From Isosphaera sp. (GTDB taxonomy: Bacteria > Planctomycetota > Planctomycetia > Gemmatales > Gemmataceae): a DNA stretch of 64,000 bases. The stretch is from assembly GCA_013822345.1 (NCBI GenBank), contig PNKH01000014.1, forward strand, positions 1 to 64,000, given 5' to 3'. Shown piece by piece: positions 52,523 to 60,369 of the stretch. Every line of letters starts with the position of its first letter. Positions within the stretch are counted from its first letter, which is position 1. A model generated the notes under the pieces. The model was given only the letters and a program-made list of their open reading frames with translations, was not told the origin of the DNA and did not search any database. A program made the translations under genes and the position numbers.

Positions 52523-53073
52523 ATGCCCACCTACCGCCGCAACTACGTCCCGGGCGGCACCTACTTCTTCACGGTTGTGACGCACGGCCGGGCCCCGATC
52601 CTGACGACCCTCTCGGTCGTCGGTGCCTCCGGTCGGCGTTCGAGGCCGAGCGTGAGGTTCGGCCGTTCGACCTCGTCGCGTTCGTCCTGCTCCCGGAACA
52701 CCTGCACACGGTCTGGGTACTCCCCGAGGGCGACTCGAACTACTCGACCCGGTGGCGGCGGATCAAGGGGCGGTTCACCGAAGTGTTTCTGGAGGCCGGC
52801 GGGGGCGAGGGTGAGACGAGCCGGTCGCGGGCGGTGCGGTCGGAGCGGGGCGTCTGGCAGCGGCGGTTCTGGGAGCACACCGTCCGGGACGAGGACGACC
52901 TGGAGCGGTGCCTGAATTACACCCACTACAACCCGGTCGAGCACGGCCGGGTCGCGGCCGTCGCCGACTACCCGTGGTCGTCCTTCCACCGGTACGCGGC
53001 GTCGGGCGACTACCCGCCGGACTGGGGGTCGGTGGGTGACCCCGGGGACATCCCGGGCGCCGAGTGGGAGTGA
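52523..53073 (+). pseudogene. Frameshifted second RAYT transposase (RAYT2)
   Basis: A REP-associated Y1 transposase begins at the ATG at 52523 (MPTYRRNYVPGGTYFFTVVT). It shifts frame near 52610, after ILTT: one added base would restore the family reading PLGRRCLRSAFEAE. In the second frame it continues with VLLPEHLHTVWVLP (HUH pair), VWQRRFWEH and LNYTHYNPVEHGRV, which has the catalytic Tyr and NPV motif, to a stop at 53073. It belongs to a different RAYT subgroup from RAYT1. It is bracketed by two 110-bp palindromes of its own type. No slippery heptamer is seen at the shift, so it looks inactivated rather than programmed. Confidence 0.88.
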
Positions 53074-53078
53074 CGACC

Positions 53079-53188
53079 GTAGGGTGCGGTCGAGCCGGGC
53101 GCTTCGCCCGGCGACGACGCACCGCGCCGCCGACCGCGCGGTCGTGGTGCGTCGTCGGCCGCGAGGCGCGGCCTCGACCGCACCCTAC
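53079..53188. repeat. Family D 110-bp palindromic element, right of RAYT2
   Basis: Again GTAGGGTGCGGTCGAG on the left and CTCGACCGCACCCTAC on the right, with GCCGGGCGCTTCGCCCGGC and GGCCGCGAGGCGCGGCC as inner hairpins. It is exactly as long as the left copy. The TAG stop of the minus-strand desaturase gene (53185-53187) lies inside its right end. Confidence 0.92.
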
Positions 53189-54075
53189 GAGGCCATGTTC
53201 TTCCCCAGTGCCCGCTCCGTCGGCTCGCGCACGTCCCACACCAGGCCCACCGCCGCCAGCGCCCGGATCGCGTAGTAGCTCGCGTCCACCTCCCACCACC
53301 GGAACCCCTGCCGGGCGCAGCTCGGGTAGTGGTGGTGGTTGTTGTGCCACCCCTCCCCGAGCGTCAGCACCGCCGCCCACCAGCAGTTCTTGCTCGCGTC
53401 CGCCGTCGCGTACCGCCGCGTCCCGAACAGGTGGCACGCCGAGTTCACCAGGAACGTCCCGTGGTACAAGAGCACGGTGCTCACCAGGAACCCCCACACC
53501 ACCCCGCTCCACCCGTCGACCAGGTAGCACAGCCCCGCCAGCGCCAGCCCCGGCACCCAGGTGAAGAACGTGTCCAGGAGCCGCAGCTCCGGGTACCGGG
53601 CGAAGTCCTTCAGCCCCGGGGCGTCCCGGAACCGGCCGGAGATCACCCACCCGACGTGCGCCCACCACACGGTGCGGATCACCGGCGAGTGCGGGTCGTC
53701 CTCCTGGTCGGAGTGCTTGTGGTGGTGGCGGTGGTGCCCGGCCCACCACAGCGGCCCCTTCTGCATCGCCGAGCACCCGACCCACGCCAGCACGAACTGG
53801 AACCACCGGCTCGTCTTGTACGCCCGGTGGGCGAAGTACCGGTGGTACACCGCGGTGATGCCGAACATCCGCACGACGTAGAACAGCGCGCACAGCCCGA
53901 CCGCGGTCCACGTCACCGGGACCAGGAACGGGGTGACCACGGCCGCGACGTGGAGCAGCACGAACGGCCCGGCCCGCAGCCGGGCGTACCAGCCGACGTC
54001 GGGGCGCGGGAGTCTGAGGGCGGGGAGCGACGGGAGGGCGGGCAGGACGCCCGACGGCGGCGCGGCGGTGGGAAT
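53185..54075 (-). CDS. Acyl-CoA (delta-9-type) fatty acid desaturase, start uncertain
   Basis: The membrane di-iron desaturase has the three histidine boxes HRYFAHR, HRHHHKHSD and HNNHHHYP, with four hydrophobic spans between. It introduces a cis double bond into saturated acyl chains to adjust membrane fluidity. The family-like sequence begins near the segment PALRLPRPDVGWYARL. No in-frame ATG, GTG or TTG exists between that point and the ATG at 54405, which lies inside the divergent neighbouring gene. I tentatively use the ATT at 54075; a CTG a few codons later is an alternative. Its stop codon is supplied by the family D palindrome. Confidence 0.85.
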   Translation of the reverse strand: MPTAAPPSGVLPALPSLPALRLPRPDVGWYARLRAGPFVLLHVAAVVTPFLVPVTWTAVGLCALFYVVRMFGITAVYHRYFAHRAYKTSRWFQFVLAWVGCSAMQKGPLWWAGHHRHHHKHSDQEDDPHSPVIRTVWWAHVGWVISGRFRDAPGLKDFARYPELRLLDTFFTWVPGLALAGLCYLVDGWSGVVWGFLVSTVLLYHGTFLVNSACHLFGTRRYATADASKNCWWAAVLTLGEGWHNNHHHYPSCARQGFRWWEVDASYYAIRALAAVGLVWDVREPTERALGKNMAS

Positions 54076-54201
54076 GGCGGCTCTCGTGCGCGGGGTCGGG
54101 GCGAGCCCGGATAAGATAGGACGCCGGGCCGCGGGATGCTCGCACGAAATCCCGAACCGGTCAACACCTATAATGCCGCGGACCCGCCCCCGGAGCGCCC
54201 G

Positions 54202-54648
54202 ATGAGCCAGTTCCAAGGCGAGAAGACGTTCCCCCTGCCGGTCGCCGAGGTGGCGGCCGGGCTGTCCGACGCCGCCTTCCTGGCCGGGTGCCTGCCGGAC
54301 GCCGAGGTGTCCGAGGCGACCCCGGAGCGGGCCGTCTGGAAGCAGCGGCCGAAGCTCTCGTTCCTGACCGGCAGTCTGACCACGGAACTCACCCGCACCG
54401 CCCACGACCCGGGGAAGTCGGTCAGCTTCGGGGTGGTGGCGAAGGCGATCGGGGCGAGCAGCACGGTCGGCACCGCCCTGACCTTCGCCCCGGCCGACGG
54501 CGGGACGGTGGTCCGGTGGGCGGCCGAGATCACCCAGGTGACCGGCCTCTTGAAGATGGTCCCCGGCGGGCTGATCCGCGGGGCCGCCGAGAAGGTGATC
54601 GCGGACGTGTGGGAGGCGGTGGCGGCGAAGTTGGCGGCGGGGTCGTGA
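54202..54648 (+). CDS. SRPBCC/CoxG-like small protein
   Basis: This 148-residue protein matches the CoxG (carbon monoxide dehydrogenase subunit G-like) branch of the SRPBCC lipid-binding fold. LPVAEVAAGLSDAAFLAGCLPDAE is the typical N-terminal helix with a CLPG-like turn. The strands AVWKQRPKLSFLTGSLTTEL and GTALTFAPADGGTVVRWAAEI follow, and the long C-terminal helix holds LKMVPGGLIRGAAEKVIADVW. No CO dehydrogenase genes are nearby, so a general ligand-binding role is more likely. The ATG at 54202 has GGAG 6-10 bases upstream. A TATAAT box lies at 54169-54174, without a good -35. Confidence 0.82.
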   Translation: MSQFQGEKTFPLPVAEVAAGLSDAAFLAGCLPDAEVSEATPERAVWKQRPKLSFLTGSLTTELTRTAHDPGKSVSFGVVAKAIGASSTVGTALTFAPADGGTVVRWAAEITQVTGLLKMVPGGLIRGAAEKVIADVWEAVAAKLAAGS

Positions 54649-54665
54649 GACCCTGGGCCCGCGCT

Positions 54666-54860
54666 CCGGGAGTTCCGCCGACGCCGCCAGGGGTTGCGCT
54701 CCGGCCCTCCGGGCCGTCGCTCCACCCCTGGCTACCGTCCGACGCCCCTGCCGGGGCTAAAACCATGTAGCCGCGGAGCGGCGACCGAGGGTAGCCAGGG
54801 GTGGAGCGACGGCCCGGAGGGCCGGAGCGCAACCCCTGGCGGCGTCGGCGGAACTCCCGG
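54666..54860. repeat. Family E palindrome with perfect 70-bp arms
   Basis: Positions 54666-54735 are an exact reverse complement of 54791-54860, over 70 bases without mismatch, with a 55-base spacer. The arms contain the family E core CGCCAGGGGTTGCGCTCCGG. The right arm ends at the base before the stop codon of the convergent gene (54861). It is the longest perfect inverted repeat in the window. Confidence 0.95.
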
Positions 54861-55466
54861 TCACTTCACCGCCTCGTACCGCAGCTCCTGCACCACCTTC
54901 GCGAGGCGGTCCGTCGTGGCTTGGTCCGGGGTGCCGTTCACCTTCATCCGGAGCCGGCCGGCGGCGTCGAACACGAGCAGGTTCGGCTCCCCGGCGGCCT
55001 GGCCGAACATCCCCTTCAGGGTGTCGGCGAAGTCGAGCCAGACGACCGCGTCCGGGGACGCCTTGGCGACCTGCCCGCGGATCAGCCCGCGGACCGGCCC
55101 CGGCACCTTCCCGCAGCACGCCACCGGCACCACCACCACGTCCGGCGACGTCTGCCCGGGCTTCAGGTTGTCGAGCGGCACGACCGCGGCGGTCCGGGCC
55201 TTGGCCGGCGGCTGGCCCTTGGCGTCCGGGTGCCAGCGGACGTGCAGCGCCTCCCCGACCGCCCGGCACGGGTCGGTCGCCTTCCGGTCCCCGTAGACGA
55301 CGACCACCACCCGCCCGCGGAGGTCGGCGAGGTCGGCCTTCCGGTCGAACTGGTCTTCCAGCACCAGGTCGACCGGCGCCGCGGCCGGCGGCTGGGCGGC
55401 GGCCGGCGCGGCCAGCAGGGCGAGGGCCAGAGCGCTCCGCTTCGCGGCGCGGGTCGATGTCGTCAT
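54861..55466 (-). CDS. Secreted thioredoxin-fold protein without the CXXC motif
   Basis: This 201-residue protein has a signal peptide (RSALALALLAAPAAAQ). A redoxin-like fold follows: VDLVLEDQFDRKADLADLRGRVVVVVYGDRKATD in the usual place of the first strand and active site, then PDAVVWLDFADTL, and NLLVFDAAGRLRMKVNG near the cis-proline end. The thioredoxin CXXC is replaced by DRKATDPC, so ordinary disulfide exchange is unlikely; a CC pair occurs in VPVACCGKV. It may resemble YtfJ-type proteins. The ATG at 55466 starts the signal peptide. Its 3' end touches the 70-bp-arm palindrome. Confidence 0.65.
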   Translation of the reverse strand: MTTSTRAAKRSALALALLAAPAAAQPPAAAPVDLVLEDQFDRKADLADLRGRVVVVVYGDRKATDPCRAVGEALHVRWHPDAKGQPPAKARTAAVVPLDNLKPGQTSPDVVVVPVACCGKVPGPVRGLIRGQVAKASPDAVVWLDFADTLKGMFGQAAGEPNLLVFDAAGRLRMKVNGTPDQATTDRLAKVVQELRYEAVK

Positions 55467-55505
55467 CGCGGTACCCCTTACATGCGACCCCGGAACGGAC
55501 CGCCG

Positions 55506-55573
55506 GGCGAACCGCGACCGTCAGGGAGCGGGTGGCGGGGGTCGCACCCGCTCCCTGACGGTCGCGGTTCGCC
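55506..55573. repeat. Family G palindrome, copy 1
   Basis: Positions 55506-55534 are the exact reverse complement of 55545-55573 (29 bp, GCGAACCGCGACCGTCAGGG core) with a 10-base loop. The arms are identical to those at 60295-60365, but the loop differs. It lies between the redoxin-like gene and the upstream ABC permease gene. Confidence 0.93.
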
Positions 55574-55578
55574 GGTGC

Positions 55579-56763
55579 TCACACGTCGCCGGCGCGGAGC
55601 CGCCGCTCGCCGGCCTTCAGCCGCCACGCCGCCAGCGCGAAGAACGCCGCCGCGAACCCGGCCACGGCCAGCACGCTCGGCAGCACCGCCGCCAGCCCCA
55701 ACCCCTCCCACGTCACCCCGCCGAGCCCGCGCATCGCCCACGCCGTCGGGAGTGACAGCGCGACGTCACGCACCCACCCCGGCAGCAAGAACGCCGGCAC
55801 CCACAGCCCGCCGACCATCGACACCGTCAGGATCACGAGGACGCTGACGCTCCGGGCCCGGGCCTCCGTCCCGCCGACCGCCGCGACCAGCAGCCCGGTC
55901 GCCGCCGCCAGCCCGCACGCGGCCGCCGCCAGGAGCACGAACCCGGTCACCGAACCGGTCACCGCCACCCCGAACGCCAGGTAGCCGAACCCGAACGTGA
56001 CCAGCACCTGCACCAGGGCGACGGCGGCGGTCGCCAGGGCCTTGCCGGCGAGCACGCACCCGACCGGGACCGGGGCCGCCCGCGTCCGCGCCCACACCCC
56101 GCGCTCCCGCTCCCGGAGGAACAACAGCCCGCTCTCCATCCCCCAGAACAGGAGGTACTGCAGCGTCATCCCGCAGAAGCTGTGCGAGTACGCGTTGAAC
56201 CTCGCCCCGCCGGCCGACACCGCCGCCGCGTCCACCCGGAACGGGGCCGCCAGCACCTCCTCGCCCTTCCCGTGCAGGAACCCGCCGAACTTCTCCCGGG
56301 CGAGCCGCCGCATCACCACCTCGGTCACCACCCCCTCGGCCCACTGCCGCTCCGCCGCGGCCGCCGGGTGGTGCAGCAGCCGCAGTTCCGGCCGCTCCCC
56401 CGACACGCCCGGCTGCCAGTCCTTCAGCCGCTCGAACCCGGCCGGCAGGACCACCGCGACGGCCGGCCGCCGTTCGGCGACGGCGGCTTCGGCCTCGGCG
56501 CGGGTGACGGACTTGGCGTCGAGCCGCGGCGACGCGAGGAGGTCGGCGGCGACGCGGGCGGTGAGCGGGCCGTCGTCCTCGACCACGACGAGCACGGGCA
56601 AGGTGTTCGGGGTCGCGTCCGGGGTCGGGCGGTGGAAGATCATGCCGAACGCGGACGCCAGCACGACCGGGACGGCCAGGCACAACAGCGCCGCCCGCCG
56701 GTCGGCCCAGAATAGCCGCCAGTCCTTGCCGGCCAGCGCCAGGATCAGGCTGAGTCGCGCCAT
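55579..56763 (-). CDS. ABC-2 type transporter permease
   Basis: This 394-residue membrane protein is of the ABC-2 (YhgE/NodJ-like) class. It has one N-terminal helix, a large extracytoplasmic domain (about residues 45-175) and five or six C-terminal helices, with the conserved ERERGVWARTRAAPV motif before the second helix. It is the downstream gene of a pair with an ATPase gene at 56888; the 124-bp gap between them is almost filled by a family C repeat. Together they should form an exporter, perhaps for a lipid, drug or peptide; the substrate is not evident. The ATG at 56763 is the first before the N-terminal helix. Confidence 0.88.
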   Translation of the reverse strand: MARLSLILALAGKDWRLFWADRRAALLCLAVPVVLASAFGMIFHRPTPDATPNTLPVLVVVEDDGPLTARVAADLLASPRLDAKSVTRAEAEAAVAERRPAVAVVLPAGFERLKDWQPGVSGERPELRLLHHPAAAAERQWAEGVVTEVVMRRLAREKFGGFLHGKGEEVLAAPFRVDAAAVSAGGARFNAYSHSFCGMTLQYLLFWGMESGLLFLRERERGVWARTRAAPVPVGCVLAGKALATAAVALVQVLVTFGFGYLAFGVAVTGSVTGFVLLAAAACGLAAATGLLVAAVGGTEARARSVSVLVILTVSMVGGLWVPAFLLPGWVRDVALSLPTAWAMRGLGGVTWEGLGLAAVLPSVLAVAGFAAAFFALAAWRLKAGERRLRAGDV

Positions 56764-56792
56764 CCGTATCGGTCCCGTGGTCTCATCGGTTC

Positions 56793-56891
56793 GTAGGGTG
56801 GGCCGAGCCCGGCGCTTCGCCGGGCTCGGCCCACCGGGCGTCGGCGATGGTGGGACTCGCCCGGCGAAGCGCCGGGCTCGGCCCACCCTAC
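56793..56891. repeat. Family C palindromic repeat, second locus
   Basis: The element extends from GTAGGGTG at 56793 to CACCCTAC at 56884-56891. It has hairpins built on GAGCCCGGCGCTTCGCCGGG and its complement, and a central GGTGGGACTCGCC block. It lies inside a two-gene ABC operon. The TAG stop of the ATPase gene is in its right end (56888-56890). Confidence 0.92.
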
Positions 56892-57814
56892 ACAGGGTCT
56901 TCCGCGCCCCGCCCCAGCGTCCCGGCCGGGGTGCGGTAGGTGTCCAGCTCCAGCCCCTCGGCCAGCACCGCCGCCAGCGCCGCCCCCAGGTCCGCGGCGG
57001 TCGCCGCCCCGAGCCGCAGCCGCCGGCCGGTCACCTCCAGCTCGACGCCCGGGCCGAGCCGCCGCCGCAGCGCCCGCTGGAGGAACTTCGGCGGCCGGGC
57101 CCGCAGGTGGCCGTACAGCACCGCCCGCCCGGCCCCGCGGCGGAGCACCTCGCCCGGCGGCCCACACGCCACAAGCCGCCCGCCGTCCAGCACCGCCACC
57201 CGGTCGCACCCGGCGTCCGCCTCGTCCAGGTGGTGGGTCGAGAACAGCACCGCGTGCCCGTCGTCCCGCAGCCGGGTCAGGTCGGCGAACAGGGCGTCCC
57301 GGCCGGCCGGGTCGAGGGCGGCGGTCGGCTCGTCGAGGAGCAGCACCGGCGGGTCGTGGGTGAGGGCCGCGGCCAGGTTCAGCCGCTGCCTCATCCCGCC
57401 GGAGAAGGTCGAGACGCGATGGCCGGCGCGGTCCGTCAGCCCGACCCGGGCGAGCACCCGGACCACCCGCCGCCGGAGGTCGTGCCCGCCCAGCCCGTAC
57501 AACCGGCCGAAGTAGGTGAGGTTGTCGGCCGCGGTCAGCTCGTCGTACAGCCCGCCGCCCTGCGGCACGAACCCGACCCGGCGGGCGAACCCGGCCGGGT
57601 CCGCGGCCCGGGTCACCCCCTCGACCGCGACCGTCCCGCCGGCCGGGTCGTGGACGCCGGCGGCGACCGCCAGGGTGGTGCTCTTCCCCGACCCGTTCGG
57701 GCCGACGAGGCCGACGACCTCGCCGCGCCGCACCTCCAGCGACAACCCGTCCACGGCCACCCGGCCGCCGTACCGGGCGCGGACATCGACCAGGCTCAGG
57801 GCCGGCGGCGGCAT
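56888..57814 (-). CDS. ABC transporter ATP-binding protein
   Basis: This 308-residue ATPase has Walker [10 protein letters not shown], the Q-loop [16 protein letters not shown], signature [15 protein letters not shown], Walker [14 protein letters not shown] and H-loop [12 protein letters not shown]-terminal extension of about 90 residues (from residue 215) follows, as in the ABC-2 exporters of the NatA/DrrA type. It pairs with the permease gene downstream. The ATG at 57814 begins a short lead-in ([17 protein letters not shown]); the frame upstream is repeat DNA. Its stop codon is supplied by the family C repeat at its 3' end. Confidence 0.92.
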   Translation of the reverse strand: MPPPALSLVDVRARYGGRVAVDGLSLEVRRGEVVGLVGPNGSGKSTTLAVAAGVHDPAGGTVAVEGVTRAADPAGFARRVGFVPQGGGLYDELTAADNLTYFGRLYGLGGHDLRRRVVRVLARVGLTDRAGHRVSTFSGGMRQRLNLAAALTHDPPVLLLDEPTAALDPAGRDALFADLTRLRDDGHAVLFSTHHLDEADAGCDRVAVLDGGRLVACGPPGEVLRRGAGRAVLYGHLRARPPKFLQRALRRRLGPGVELEVTGRRLRLGAATAADLGAALAAVLAEGLELDTYRTPAGTLGRGAEDPV

Positions 57815-57888
57815 GGGACGCGAACCCGAGGGCGGGGACGGATGTGCGGCACATACCGGCGGGTCGGGGCGGGTGCAAGGCGAACGCT

Positions 57889-58004
57889 CCTGGACCGCGG
57901 CCGTCCCGGCCGCTGCCACCGACCCCGACCCGGCCGCGACACGGAAGAACGTTGACGCCCCCCAAGCAGACCGCGTGGTGCGGCCGGGACGGCCGCGCTC
58001 CAGG
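57889..58004. repeat. Family B inverted repeat pair
   Basis: A direct copy at 57889-57914 (CCTGGACCGCGGCCGTCCCG core) and an inverted copy at 57980-58004 flank about 65 bp. They lie in the divergent gap between the ABC ATPase gene and cysK. The cysK promoter starts 11 bp after the second copy. Confidence 0.9.
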
Positions 58005-58014
58005 ACCGCCGCCC

Positions 58015-58043
58015 TTGCCCGTTCCCCGCACCGCGGTTACATT
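58015..58043 (+). promoter_or_regulatory. Candidate promoter for cysK
   Basis: TTGCCC at 58015-58020 and TACATT at 58038-58043 have a 17-bp spacer. The start would be near 58050, followed by GGAGGTGA as ribosome binding site. Confidence 0.55.
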
Positions 58044-58070
58044 GCCGAGCAACTTCCGGAGGTGACGGCG

Positions 58071-59060
58071 ATGGCTGAAGACAGCACCTTCCGCGGCCAC
58101 GTCTACGACGACATCACCCAGTGCGTCGGGCACACCCCGCTGGTCCGCCTCCGCCGGGTCGCCGGGGACGCCAAGGCCACCCTGGTCGCCAAGCTGGAGA
58201 ACTTCAATCCGCTCTGGTCGGTCAAGGACCGGATCGGGGTGGCGATGATCGACGCGGCCGAGAAGGCCGGGAAGATCAAGCCGGACACCATGATCGTCGA
58301 GCCGACCAGCGGGAACACCGGGATCGGCCTGGCGTTCTGCTGCGCCGCCCGCGGGTACAAGCTCACCGTCACCATGCCGGACAGCATGTCGCTGGAGCGG
58401 CAGCGGCTCCTCAAGGCGTTCGGGGCGACGCTGGTGCTCACCCCGCGCGAGTACGGGATGCGCGGGGCGGTGAACGAGGCGGCGAAGATCGTGGCCGACC
58501 TCGGCGGGGAGCCGAAGGCGTTCATGCCGCAGCAGTTCAAGAACCCGGCCAACCCGGAGGTCCACCGGAAGACGACCGCCGAGGAGATCTGGCGGGCGAC
58601 CGGCGGGAACGTCGACATCCTCGTCTCCGGGGTCGGGACCGGCGGGACGATCACCGGGTGCGGCGAGGTGCTGAAGACCCGCAAGCCGTCGGTCAAGTGC
58701 GTCGCGGTCGAGCCGGCCGCCAGCCCGGTGCTGACGCAGCACGTCGTGCAGGGGGTGCCGAAGGACCAGGTGAAGCCGGGGCCGCACAAGATCCAGGGGA
58801 TCGGGGCCGGGTTCGTCCCGGACGTGCTGAACACCGCGGTCATCGACGAGGTGGTGCAGGTGACCGACGACGAGTCGTTCGAGATGGCCCGCCGGCTGGC
58901 CAAGGAAGAAGGGATGCTGTGCGGCATCTCGTGCGGGGCGGCGGCGGCGGCGGCGGTGAAGGTGGCGAAGCGGCCGGAGAACACCGGCAAGCTGGTCGTG
59001 GTGGTGCTGCCCGACCTCGGCGAGCGGTACCTGAGCACCGCCCTGTACCCGCAGGACTGA
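58071..59060 (+). CDS. cysK: Cysteine synthase (O-acetylserine sulfhydrylase)
   Basis: This 329-residue PLP enzyme forms cysteine from O-acetylserine and sulfide. The PLP-binding lysine is in [11 protein letters not shown], the substrate loop reads [11 protein letters not shown], and the phosphate-binding loop reads [21 protein letters not shown] near the C-terminus matches the family's SSGAA-type serine position. The ATG at 58071 follows a perfect GGAGGTGA. Together with sat at 4356 it covers both ends of assimilatory sulfate use, though the intermediate genes are not in the window. Confidence 0.95.
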   Translation: MAEDSTFRGHVYDDITQCVGHTPLVRLRRVAGDAKATLVAKLENFNPLWSVKDRIGVAMIDAAEKAGKIKPDTMIVEPTSGNTGIGLAFCCAARGYKLTVTMPDSMSLERQRLLKAFGATLVLTPREYGMRGAVNEAAKIVADLGGEPKAFMPQQFKNPANPEVHRKTTAEEIWRATGGNVDILVSGVGTGGTITGCGEVLKTRKPSVKCVAVEPAASPVLTQHVVQGVPKDQVKPGPHKIQGIGAGFVPDVLNTAVIDEVVQVTDDESFEMARRLAKEEGMLCGISCGAAAAAAVKVAKRPENTGKLVVVVLPDLGERYLSTALYPQD

Positions 59061-59065
59061 CGCGC

Positions 59066-59113
59066 CGCCGCTTGCGGCGTTGCGTGGCACCGCCCGCAAC
59101 GCCGCAAGCGGCG
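59066..59113. repeat. Family F palindrome
   Basis: CGCCGCTTGCGGCGTTGCG at 59066-59084 faces its exact complement at 59095-59113, with a 10-base loop that differs from the other copies. It starts 5 bp after the cysK stop and probably acts as its terminator. Confidence 0.9.
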
Positions 59114-59273
59114 AACCGCGCCCCGGGTCGGGCGGACGTGAAGACTCCGAGAAACTCCGGCGAAAGATCACCTCCCCCCATTCTCCCCGACTCCGCCCCG
59201 CGGCGAGAATACGTCCTCACTCACTCCGAGTGGCGGCCGGGCCGCGTCCTCTTCCTCGTCGCCGGGGGTCGTG

Positions 59274-60290
59274 ATGAAGCGCCGCGGGTTCACCCTGATC
59301 GAGCTCCTGGTCGTGATCGCGATCATCGCCGTCCTGATCGGTCTGCTGCTGCCGGCCGTCCAGAAGGTGCGGGAGGCGGCCGCCCGGACCACCTGCCAGA
59401 ACAACCTGAAGCAGATCGGCCTGGCCTGCCACAACTACGAGTCGACGTACCAGATCTTCCCGCCGGCGTTCTACGTCGAGATCCAGCTCCAGGGGGGCAC
59501 GCCGGTCCGGCGGGTGGCGTACAACTGGGGGACCGCGGTCCTGCCGTACATCGAGCAGGAGGGGCTGTCCAAGACGTACAACTACGACACGTACTTCTGG
59601 AACCCGGTGAACGCGGCCGCGGCCGGGCAGCGGGTCAAGATCATGGAGTGCCCGTCCTCCCCGGTCGGGACCCGCACCTACACCCGCAACGTGACCTTCG
59701 CCAACGAACTCAACCTGCCGGCCGCGCTGGCCCCGGTGGTCAACCCGCTGGCCCCGGCGAACACCCTGACGTTCGCGGTCAGCGACTACGCCTGCGCGAC
59801 CGACGTGGGGGCGTCCGTGGCCGCCCTCCGGCCGGCCGGGTCCGGGGCGTACACCGGGTCGATCATGCAGGGCCAGGTGGACCTGTCGGGTCTGCTCGCG
59901 ACCGCCCTGCCGATCCTCTCGTCCGGGAACGGGCGGGTGGTGGTCGGGCGGGCGTACAAGATGACCGCGATCCTGGACGGGACCGCGAACAGCATCCTGC
60001 TGACCGAGGACGCCGGCCGGCCGGACAACTGGGTGGCCGGGCAGCGGGTCGCCGGGACGAACAACGACGCCGGGTGGGCCGACCCGCAGAGCAGCTACTC
60101 GGTCGACACGATCTGCAACGGGAACCAGGTGGTGAACTGCAAGAACGACAACGAGCTGTACTCGTTCCACACCGGCGGGGCGAACGTCGTGATGGGCGAC
60201 GGGAGCGTCCGGTTCCTCCGGGCCCAGACCCCGGGCGGGGTCGTCGCCGGCCTCGTCACCGCGGCCGCCGGCGAGGTTACCCCGGACTGA
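59274..60290 (+). CDS. DUF1559 type II secretion-like pseudopilin
   Basis: This 338-residue protein begins with a prepilin N-terminus ([20 protein letters not shown]), which a prepilin peptidase would cut after Gly5. The planctomycete DUF1559 (SBP_bac_10) domain follows, with its marker [27 protein letters not shown] and a C-terminal [19 protein letters not shown]. These proteins are numerous in planctomycetes; they are probably surface or secretion-apparatus pseudopilins. The ATG at 59274 follows a GTG at 59271; the ATG matches the family. Its 3' end lies 5 bp from the family G repeat. Confidence 0.95.
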   Translation: MKRRGFTLIELLVVIAIIAVLIGLLLPAVQKVREAAARTTCQNNLKQIGLACHNYESTYQIFPPAFYVEIQLQGGTPVRRVAYNWGTAVLPYIEQEGLSKTYNYDTYFWNPVNAAAAGQRVKIMECPSSPVGTRTYTRNVTFANELNLPAALAPVVNPLAPANTLTFAVSDYACATDVGASVAALRPAGSGAYTGSIMQGQVDLSGLLATALPILSSGNGRVVVGRAYKMTAILDGTANSILLTEDAGRPDNWVAGQRVAGTNNDAGWADPQSSYSVDTICNGNQVVNCKNDNELYSFHTGGANVVMGDGSVRFLRAQTPGGVVAGLVTAAAGEVTPD

Positions 60291-60294
60291 CCCC

Positions 60295-60365
60295 GGGCGA
60301 ACCGCGACCGTCAGGGAGCGGGTGTTCCTCGGCGGCACCCGCTCCCTGACGGTCGCGGTTCGCCC
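60295..60365. repeat. Family G palindrome, copy 2
   Basis: Positions 60295-60324 are the exact complement of 60336-60365 (30 bp). The arms equal those at 55506-55573, while the 11-base loop is unrelated. It lies between the convergent pseudopilin and zinc-ribbon genes. Confidence 0.93.
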
Positions 60366-60369
60366 GCGG

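Noticed and set aside
52600-52620. Programmed frameshift in RAYT2
   Set aside because: There is no slippery heptamer or downstream pseudoknot, RAYTs are normally single-frame, and one missing base explains the break.
54169-54174. TATAAT as promoter for the gene at 54202
   Set aside because: The -10 box is perfect, but no -35-like hexamer lies 16-18 bp upstream; it is mentioned only in the gene entry.
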